Made by a program: the position numbers and the translations under genes. 64,000 nt of DNA from Nautilus pompilius (taxonomy: Eukaryota > Mollusca > Cephalopoda > Nautilida > Nautilidae), in NCBI GenBank assembly GCA_018389105.1, contig JACATO010000311.1, positions 2,438,001 to 2,502,000 of the forward strand, read 5' to 3'. The notes under the pieces were generated by a model. It worked only from the letters and a program-made list of their open reading frames with translations. It did no database searches and had not been told where the DNA came from. This document shows, one piece after another, positions 56,101 to 64,000 of this stretch. Each line of letters starts with the position of its first letter. Position 1 is the first letter of the stretch.

Positions 56101-57184
56101 AGCTGCACTCCACCTGCACATTAAATAAGGTTTGTTTTATTGTTTTCTAATGGCTTTACTTTCAGAAATTTAAAGATATTCCTTTATTTTGACACACAGC
56201 TCAACAAATTTTAGTAATTAACTTTGGAGAATTTCAAAAGTCGATGATTAAAGGCTAATACTATGATATTGATAAGGGCAAACACAGCAGGCAGGAAGCC
56301 TATTGTAATTAGTAGATACCTGTAGTTGTTATTAAACAAACATAACTTTATTATTAGGAACAATATTACAAATAGTCTATCATAATTAATGAGTTCCAAA
56401 TGTGTTTAAAGTTCCTAAAAATCTAAATCAGAGTTTTGAGAGGTATTAAAAGAAAAATATACAATTCTATTCCATTTAAAAATTCTAAAAATTAAAAATA
56501 AAAAAAATACTAGTACTAAATATCCCTCGTCTCTAAACTATAATGATTACAGCTAAGGAAAATTTAAATAAACCATTACAACAGCTATACTTCAGTAGAG
56601 TCTTATATTATGTGAAATGACTTGAAAATTATCTACAATAATGAGTTCTCCCTGAATTATACACAGTAGTGTAGTTGGCAACAAAATGGATTTTATTTTA
56701 TCAACCTAAGATTTCAAAACAACATCTTTACCATCTGTTAAATACCAATATGCTAATCTAGATACCATAATGGGAATGAATTTGAATGACTTACAAGATG
56801 CAAAACCAGAAGTCTCCGTAGTTTGTGTTGGAATCAGTGGCAACTTTGAGAAAGATGAACGTGGAGTTAATATCTACAAATACTGATCATGTATCCACTT
56901 ACCTCAGAATTTCTCTACAGCTAAATACTCAAGTATCATGATAGTATAATACTGACATAAAAACCCTTGTCAGTAATATAATCTCCCCATGTTCTGTAAC
57001 AAAGAAATTACAAATGTATTTGAAGAATGAAGCAAACTATAGAATTTTATTCAAATTGAAGTAAATTATGCCTAACATTTTCAATGTTCATAGATAACTT
57101 CTTTTTACAACTCTGGAATTTTTATTGCATTCACTCATACTAAAGAAAAAAACAGTTGTTGCAACTCCATTCTAGACAAATGGT

Positions 57185-57218
57185 CCTTAGCCATCAACGT
57201 GTGTCACAATGGCTAAGG
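57185..57218. repeat. hairpin, 10-bp perfect arms
   Basis: CCTTAGCCAT (57185-57194) and ATGGCTAAGG (57209-57218) with a 14-base loop; a T-A pair extends the stem by one on each side. It is less AT-rich than most of the region. Confidence 0.9.
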
Positions 57219-60200
57219 ATTCCAGGCTATAGAGAGATCACAATTGCTACACATGGAGCTTTTCTGACAGCCAGAGAAAACAAGAGACTAAAAATGATAT
57301 CCTTATGATTCTCTTTACTAAAACAAAATGGTACGACTTCTTGTTTAGGAGAGAAAGTACAAACTTATTGCCAAAAATTAAGTGAAAGTCCCAAATTCCC
57401 AAAACCTTAGGGTTCACCACTTTAGTCTGCATCAATAATGGCAAATGAGCTAAAGTAGCAAAAATTTATCATAGATTAAACCAATGAATAGCATCACTAC
57501 TTATAAGCTCTAGACTTTAATTTATGTAGTTCTATGACAATGAAGATGACCTATTATTTACTGATAAAAATAACAATAGAAAAACCTAGCCTGAATACTA
57601 AAGGTCTCAGTATACATGAATATTCATTTAAACCAGGGCTTCCTTTTACTGTTATCAGTTAATGTAGGTTTTTTTAAAAAAAATGGCACAGTTGTTATCA
57701 CTAATTTTTGTATTCAATCTCTGGTAAACCTTTATTCTAACCACAACATACACGTTTACATTTGCATAATAGCTGTTGCTATAAAACATGTTAATCAAGG
57801 AAGAGTTTCCGCCACTAATATCAAACCACTGTGGATTGCCTACCTTGTTTTACAGAAATTTACCAAAAAAAAAAGTGTTCATTGGTTTAGATATTATTTC
57901 CAGTCAGAATCTGAAGAGAACACATCCAAAAATGGCGTTACAGTTATCAACAAATAGCTAATGGCAACGGTACTTTTCAGCAAAGGCAAGACTGATTGCG
58001 AAACATCTTTCACATAAAAGTGAATAAAAGGAATAACTCAAGAAAGCATTTCATTTTTTTTTTTTTTTTTAGCTTTTACATATACAAATCTTCAATGGAT
58101 GCAAGAACACAGCAAGAGTCCCACTCCTACATAGGAAACATCATCATAAGAAGATCCAGTTGTTGAGAGGATAATACTTCAGTATTAATATCAAAATGAC
58201 ATCAATATTTTTTATCCTCCCAAAATGTACATAAGCTAAAAGTCTAAAATAAATGAACAAGGCTTACTCCTTACTCTTCAGAATGTAATGTTTATAAAGT
58301 ATAATTTTGAGATTAAGTGTTTGTCTAAGGTATTTTTTATTTCCTGCTGGAACATAAGTACCAGTGTAATTTATTACATGACATTAAGACACATTAATGG
58401 CTTAACCGTCGCAGCTCCTTCACAAATGTAGCCTAGCTATCTACATTTAGACCACGGGCACAAACATTTCAGTGGAATTTACATTAAATAAATAAAATTT
58501 CAAAAAAAATGTAAATGTCACTCTCCACTCAGAACTTTAAACAAAAAAGGTTAATATTTGGAAAAACATTCTGAATAACTAAATTTTTTCTTTCTCCAAA
58601 CCATTTCAGCATATTAATTAGGTAAATTTTTCAAGCTGCCCATATTCCCAGAGAACTAATGACTCTTCAGTGACTTATGTACATATATTGAACTTAGCTA
58701 TTCAGTATGCAAAAGCATATTAAGATATTTAGCATAGATTTGTACATTTATTTTTCTGTTCCCTAATACCCTTTTTTAAAATTCTATTAAAAATAATTAT
58801 GGCTCTTAACACCATGTTCAAAAGCTCATCAAGCTATGTCTAATGTGCTAGGTTCATTACCTACTATCCAATGTGGACCCCACTTGTTTTCTCTCCCCCC
58901 TCTACTAGCAGAAATGTAAATTACTGATAATTGTCCTTGTTGAAATCCGGAGTATGACTTAACTTTATCTCTGTATACAATGAGAGGAAGGTTTACCATG
59001 CTTTTTAATAGAATACTTATTTTTCATGAGAACATACGTGCCAGAGAAAAGGCCCTTTTATAGATAGCTTATTGAGAACAGATCTTTTTTTTTTTCCCAT
59101 TAAAGCACAACAAACGTGCCATTATTTCCTTAATGGAAACAGAGCAGGTAAATGAAAGGAGAAAAAACATCTACATTCACATAAAGCCAAGTGAATCCAT
59201 CCATCTCATTTGTTTCAGAAAATGTAGTAATAATCACAAAGCAGTTAAAGACTTCAAGTTATCCTTCTAAAAGAGATCACTAACCTTGAAGCTCTTATGT
59301 TTTGTAGAAATCACCGTAGTTTGGAAAAGTATAGTTAATCGTTTCTCAAAATGTTTATCAAATGAGGAATTATGTGAAAATTGTTTTTGTTTTATGAATA
59401 AAGTACTTTTTTATTGCTAAAATAGTTCTGCCTAAATATTAAGCTTCCAGCCTAGATCTAGAATCTCCAAATAGCCTCTCATAGTTTGTATGGTGTCTCC
59501 CTAATCTAAAATGGCAAATCCAAAGCCTAAAGAACAAAATATATTAGGAGCAGAGCAACAAGACCAATAAAATACATTATTTATAGAAATCTGCTGACAC
59601 TTTACAGAACAAAATTACAAATTAATGAAACTGTTTGTAAAGTATGATATTAGAAAGGAAAAAAATGACCAATCAGAATTACACAAAGTGTCAACTACAT
59701 AAAAAAAAAATTGTTAACTTGAAGGGGGGTCCTTGTCATAAAGGTCCCCTTGTCCACTGTCTGTTTCTATCAAATTATAATTTTATTCCTTCATTTTCAG
59801 TTTAAATTTGTTTTTGTTAAGTTTATTGTTTTTTTGAAGGTTGTCAGAATCAATTTTCAGTATAAGGCATGTCCAACAAAGTTTCATATACTTTTATTTT
59901 ATTTGGCAGCCATGTGATTTGTCTGCCAATGTAAACGTGGTAGCTGCTTTCAGCAGCAGTATCATTCAAAACAGAGCCGCAATACTTCCATCATTGTATA
60001 TGCAATTTTATACACTGCTCCCACAATAAATGCTGCGAGCTGTAAAACAACATCCAAACATTCTTAAAAAAAAAACAAGCAAGCATAGTGGCATCTGTCA
60101 TGATTGTATAACCATTTCTGCAATTAAAAAATACTTTCAAAAGCTAGCCATTAAACAAATTACAAAAATCTCTCTTCTTTTTCTGCTAAAAATTAATTTC

Positions 60201-60408
60201 AATCTCATACTAAAAAGTGACAATTGGGAATTTTTCTTTTCCTTATTTATCTGTGTGATGTTCAGAAAAAAATGTATTGTTTTTGAACCTTTTTCTTTCT
60301 TTAAAAGACATTTTTCTAAGCTATATCACAAAGTCAAAAACTTTGCTGTTAAAATGGCATAAACTTAAGTGGCTGAAAACACCAATAGTGTTCAGTTGAT
60401 ACAAGACT

Positions 60409-60443
60409 CAAACAAAAATAGTAAAAATTACTATTTTTGTTTG
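60409..60443. repeat. hairpin, 16-bp perfect arms, 3-base loop
   Basis: CAAACAAAAATAGTAA (60409-60424) faces TTACTATTTTTGTTTG (60428-60443). No flanking element is visible. Confidence 0.95.
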
Positions 60444-61661
60444 TTTTAACTAGATATACCACCCCCCCCCTCTAAACACCTGGATTAATCAAATCTTTAA
60501 CCCTGTAACCTGATCATGAGGCTAGTAATAACTTCACATTTTGTCAAAGATAGATAAGAATAGTATTCTGTTAAATGTGGTAGTGATGCATATCCCTTAT
60601 TACTAAATATGCTCTCATTTCATTTGGAAACATTAAATATCACTTGTTAATGAATAGATACATAGCGCATACAACAATCATTAAGATGACAAATTAACAT
60701 ACCCCTGTTTTTTTTTGTTTTTCCTATTACTGACTACTACTACTTCCTAGCTCATGTTCTTGATACTGACCCAAACAGTCAGGTGAAATAGGAGATAACA
60801 GCAAATACAAGTACTAACTAGTTTCAGGCAATACTAAACAGAGCTCCAACATATTCTAAATGTAGCAGTTTTCAACAAAAGCATCATGCTGTGTTGAATT
60901 TAGTTTCATAAACAAAGTGGCATTCATAACTGCTTTCCTGCTGTTTAAAAGATAGTTCTAATAAACAAAACATTTGCTCTCTACAATCATTATTAATTAA
61001 GGAAACAACTTTTATTTCTTCTCTGTGAACAGGTAATGTGTACATCTTGGTTAAAATTCAAGTTCTGTTTTTTTTTTTTAACTGTAGAAATCTTAAAACA
61101 CCAATGCTAACAAAAATTATAAATGTGAAATTTTTACAACTGCTTCTGTTCTGATAAGATAGACTTCCTCTAAACAACTTCCTTACATGTCTGTTCCTTT
61201 TCAATTTAGGAATATGTCACTTCATAAAGTGCAGAAATATGTGCAGATACTTTGTTAACTTGCAAAGCCTATTTGTGCATGTGTGCGTGTGTGCACGTGA
61301 GGATCTAAGCAAATAAACAAACACTAAACTTTTTCCTTGCTCTACAAAGCTGCTACTTTATCACCAGATTTAACAGAAAAAAAAAAAAATCATCTTAGCA
61401 ATTCCAGTCACCAGAGACAAACAATGATATATGGATCAACACAAGAAGAAAGCAAATGCAGAAAGAACAAGCACTACTTGATATGTCAGCTAACTTTGCT
61501 GTGTTGGTGTAGTGTATGCACACAGCAAGAGCAACTACTATAGTTTTGGTGAAGTGCAAGGACACAGCCATGGCTTTACTTATGATGACAGAGTAGACAG
61601 ACACCCACAACCTGTGAGCAAACAAGCAGATCTCATGGAATACCATTAGCCAAGCAGTGCA

Positions 61662-61687
61662 GCAGCAGCAGCAGAGAGAGAGAGAGG
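61662..61687 (+). repeat. (GCA)n(GA)n simple repeat
   Basis: A short run of GCA triplets followed by GA dinucleotides, about 35 bases from the candidate exon at 61721-61783. Confidence 0.9.
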
Positions 61688-61720
61688 CACCTAACTGACT
61701 ATGCTGCCATAGTTACTAAC

Positions 61721-61783
61721 CCTTTGTTTGACGTCCGGTTACGCAGATGAGAACACTGCTTGCAGCCCACTTTCTTCACAAGT
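61721..61783 (-). other. possible small exon (63 nt), gene unknown
   Basis: The minus strand has a very good acceptor (a long pyrimidine run then CTTCTCCAACAG) and a plausible donor (AAAGG|GTTAGT). The piece between is richer in G+C and CpG than its surroundings and keeps one frame open: LVKKVGCKQCSHLRNRTSNK, entering and leaving in phase 2. I do not recognise the peptide; it has a CxxC pair. Its phase does not fit directly to exon B. It could be a 5' untranslated or alternative upstream exon of trio, or chance. Confidence 0.25.
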
Positions 61784-64000
61784 CTGTTGGAGAAGACAGA
61801 AGCAAAAAAAAAAACAATTAATCTTGCCACAGAATAAGCATGTATGTACTTACCACATTCAAAGCCTGATGTTCTATGGAGACATTGCCTAATCTAAGAG
61901 AAATATGCTGGTTTATCAGACCTAAAAACAGGACTAATTTTATTGCACCTAACTGCAACTAGTAATTTCTAAGGTTTATCAAAAGTACTCATTAGAAATT
62001 TTAAAGCATAATTTTAATTAATTATATAGTAAATTAACATTTTAATGTTTGTCAGCTTTTAATACATTTCCTAGATGGTCACTAATGCACACACACGCAC
62101 ACAGAGTCTTTGTTAAAACAAGCAGCTACAACAATGTTGTGAACAACAAAATCTACTTAGGATTCTGGCTTCTGATGTACTGTATACAACTCTAGTAACA
62201 GGGTGCATGATCCTACCAATAAGCCACCACTTCCCATCATCAGCCAGCAGATAGAACAATCAGCCACCTACAGATGGTAGATTTTCATTGCAGAAATCTG
62301 CAGAATGCTTAGTTTAGTTTTGCTGATACAAGGAACCAAGAAGCCATTATGACTTCTATATGGCCACCAGAAAAGAAATGCTAAGCAATACAATGGCTAA
62401 ACTGATTCACAATATCACTACTGCTCAAAATAAAATAGATTCCTCTCCCCTCAAAAAATATCTTGTATTTCAATGAAAAAATAATTCAATAGTTACTGAG
62501 ATAACATATATAAGTTGCATTCAGATGAAACCCAGCCAGCTATAATTACAATGACTGTTTTCTGCTATGTTTCATTTAAATGTCTGCACTATGTTTTCCG
62601 CTTTTCTTAAACAATAAGACTAGCAACAAATAGAACAAATTTTATAGCAATAACCCAAATAATCTATAACCTTCAACTGCATAGAAAAACCAAAAAACAA
62701 CAAAAAAGCTTATAAAAATTTAGTTAGTCACTTTAACAGCATATAAATTGTAATTTACTTTTAACAATGAACAAAGCAAAATTAATTTACTTTTAATTTT
62801 TGTCCATTTTTGTTGAAAACTATAGATTGATCTCAAATATCACTAGAAATATACACCAACAAACACTTACTATGGTGTCAGCAGGAGGCCATTTATGATA
62901 AATTATCAGCAGCATGATAGAAGACAGTGGTGACACTAGGAAAGATAACAGAAGACCATGGTGAGATCCACAGAAAGCATAAAAGATCATGGTGAAAGAT
63001 CCATGGGCAGCACAACAGAATATGCAACTGTGAATGTTTGCATAATAAAAAGAATTGCTTTTAAATCAATCTAAATGTTTGTAATCATACGATCCTGTTT
63101 TACTCAAGAACAGCAACAGTAAACTGTAAGGCATTCATGGTAAAATAAAACTTCCTAGATGGTCAGTGAAAGATTATCATTTAGCTTGCATCGCCATCAA
63201 CTTACAGCTAAACAAGCAATTCTGTTCCTAGAGCATGCTACAAATAATAAAAACAGCAATTTTTCGTCATCCTACATTAGAATACCTTTCTTTAAAGTAT
63301 ATTATCTTCATAAAATATTGTTTCTGGCTTATGCCTTTATAGGTTTATAAATTAACCATTCCAGTCTGGAGTTGGATGTAATTCTGCTGGATTTTCCTAA
63401 AGAGCAGAATTTTTATCAATAAAAAAGGTAAAATATATTGCATTTTAATATATATTCTTTTCTTTCATAATGATTTTATATTGCAGTGAAATGCCACCAG
63501 ACTGCTTAATTGAAAACGGCCAGCAAAGACTCAAGCAGCCAGTGAGAATTTTCCATCAATCTTTAGTAAATGTTAAGGCCACAATTTCTAAAGTTGTGTT
63601 TATCATTAATTATAGTTTGCTAGCAAAAAGCTGTAAAATAGACTTATTCAACATTAAATCCAAGAGAATTCTGACAGGGATTAGCTCAATTAGACAGCAA
63701 CTAGTCAATGAGTGGGGCTTTAAACATTTTAATAAAACAAAGCAGCAGTTTTGTTTATTGTTCAATTTTAAAATGGGTACTGAACCAGTGATTACTTAAG
63801 GTTGATGTTGTAACAGCTAAAAGATTGTAGAAGAAATATCAAGAAAACTTCACATTAATGAGGCAGCCATAAAAACTGGTCCATTTTATGGTTATTTATA
63901 TCTGTGGCTATATATCTATCACTGAGTGCACAGGAAAAAAGAGAACTGACTGAAAAGCCAAAGATCTGCAAAAAAACTCTTATTACTGTTTTTGCAAATA

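Larger units (their letters stand above)
52862..64000. other. upstream region of exon A, no recognised coding gene
   Basis: About 11 kb of AT-rich sequence. If trio's Sec14 and early spectrin exons lie beyond 64000, this is intron; if exon A is a first exon, its 5' part is a promoter. I searched the minus strand for Sec14 and early spectrin motifs by eye and saw none. Noted items: the C-rich tract near 53.1 kb, hairpins at 57184-57219 and 60409-60443, a C-run near 60464, the candidate exon at 61721-61783 and a GCA/GA simple repeat at 61662-61687. Confidence 0.5.

Noticed and set aside
57616..57957. 113-codon plus-strand frame
   Set aside because: Composition is that of AT-rich non-coding sequence; no recognisable domain and no coding-type base pattern.
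60030..60362. 110-codon plus-strand frame rich in Lys, Ile, Phe
   Set aside because: Typical chance frame in A/T-rich DNA with no motif.
1..64000. CRISPR arrays, bacterial operons, riboswitches, origins or attachment sites
   Set aside because: Spliced exons, composition and transposon types show animal nuclear DNA; no regularly spaced repeats were seen.

Overview
The window is AT-rich eukaryotic (animal) DNA dominated by the middle part of one multi-exon gene on the minus strand. The gene is a Trio/kalirin (UNC-73) family Rho guanine-nucleotide exchange factor. I traced 22 exons between about 52.9 kb and 4.8 kb. From exon B to exon V all junctions follow the GT-AG rule and keep the reading phase. 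They encode the later spectrin repeats, the first DH (GEF1) domain and its PH domain. The upstream exons (Sec14 domain, first spectrin repeats) and the downstream ones (SH3, second DH-PH, possibly Ig/kinase) are not visible here and would lie beyond the two ends. The small exons, kilobase-scale AT-rich introns and mariner/Tc1-type debris fit an invertebrate. A mollusc or other lophotrochozoan is my best guess, but the sequence alone does not prove it.

Layout, low to high coordinate. 0-4.8 kb lies 3' of the last visible exon: a decayed mariner with recognisable terminal repeats (287-1469) and unexplained AT-rich sequence. 4.8-19.4 kb holds the linker and PH-domain exons (V-R) in long introns with two wrecked Tc1-like elements (about 12.7-13.4 and 15.8-16.3 kb) and tRNA-derived SINE-like pieces. 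19.4-24.0 kb is an intron holding a second, different mariner (22087-23137) whose transposase has lost a catalytic segment, then exon Q. 24-32 kb holds the DH exons. 32-39.2 kb holds closely spaced spectrin-repeat exons. 39.2-52.6 kb has exons C and B and two further mobile-element relics: a weak piggyBac-like one near 43.3 kb, and a clean 1.32-kb terminal-inverted-repeat element at 46149-47470 that encodes fragments of a protein I cannot assign to a named transposase superfamily. 52.6-64 kb holds exon A and then about 11 kb without a recognisable coding gene, apart from a weak candidate exon at 61.7 kb.

Three points deserve most attention. (1) Exon A can encode a basic N-terminus with a strongly hydrophobic segment, spliced in phase onto the spectrin repeats; this would give a membrane-anchored short Trio comparable in layout to mammalian delta-kalirin. 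A competing acceptor inside it would instead give a 59-nt ordinary exon. (2) Exon V can either be spliced onward or be read to a nearby TGA, giving a GEF1-only isoform. (3) The 46.1-47.5 kb element has about 120-bp inverted repeats, a TTA target duplication, an unclassified coding remnant and a perfect 27-bp-arm hairpin.
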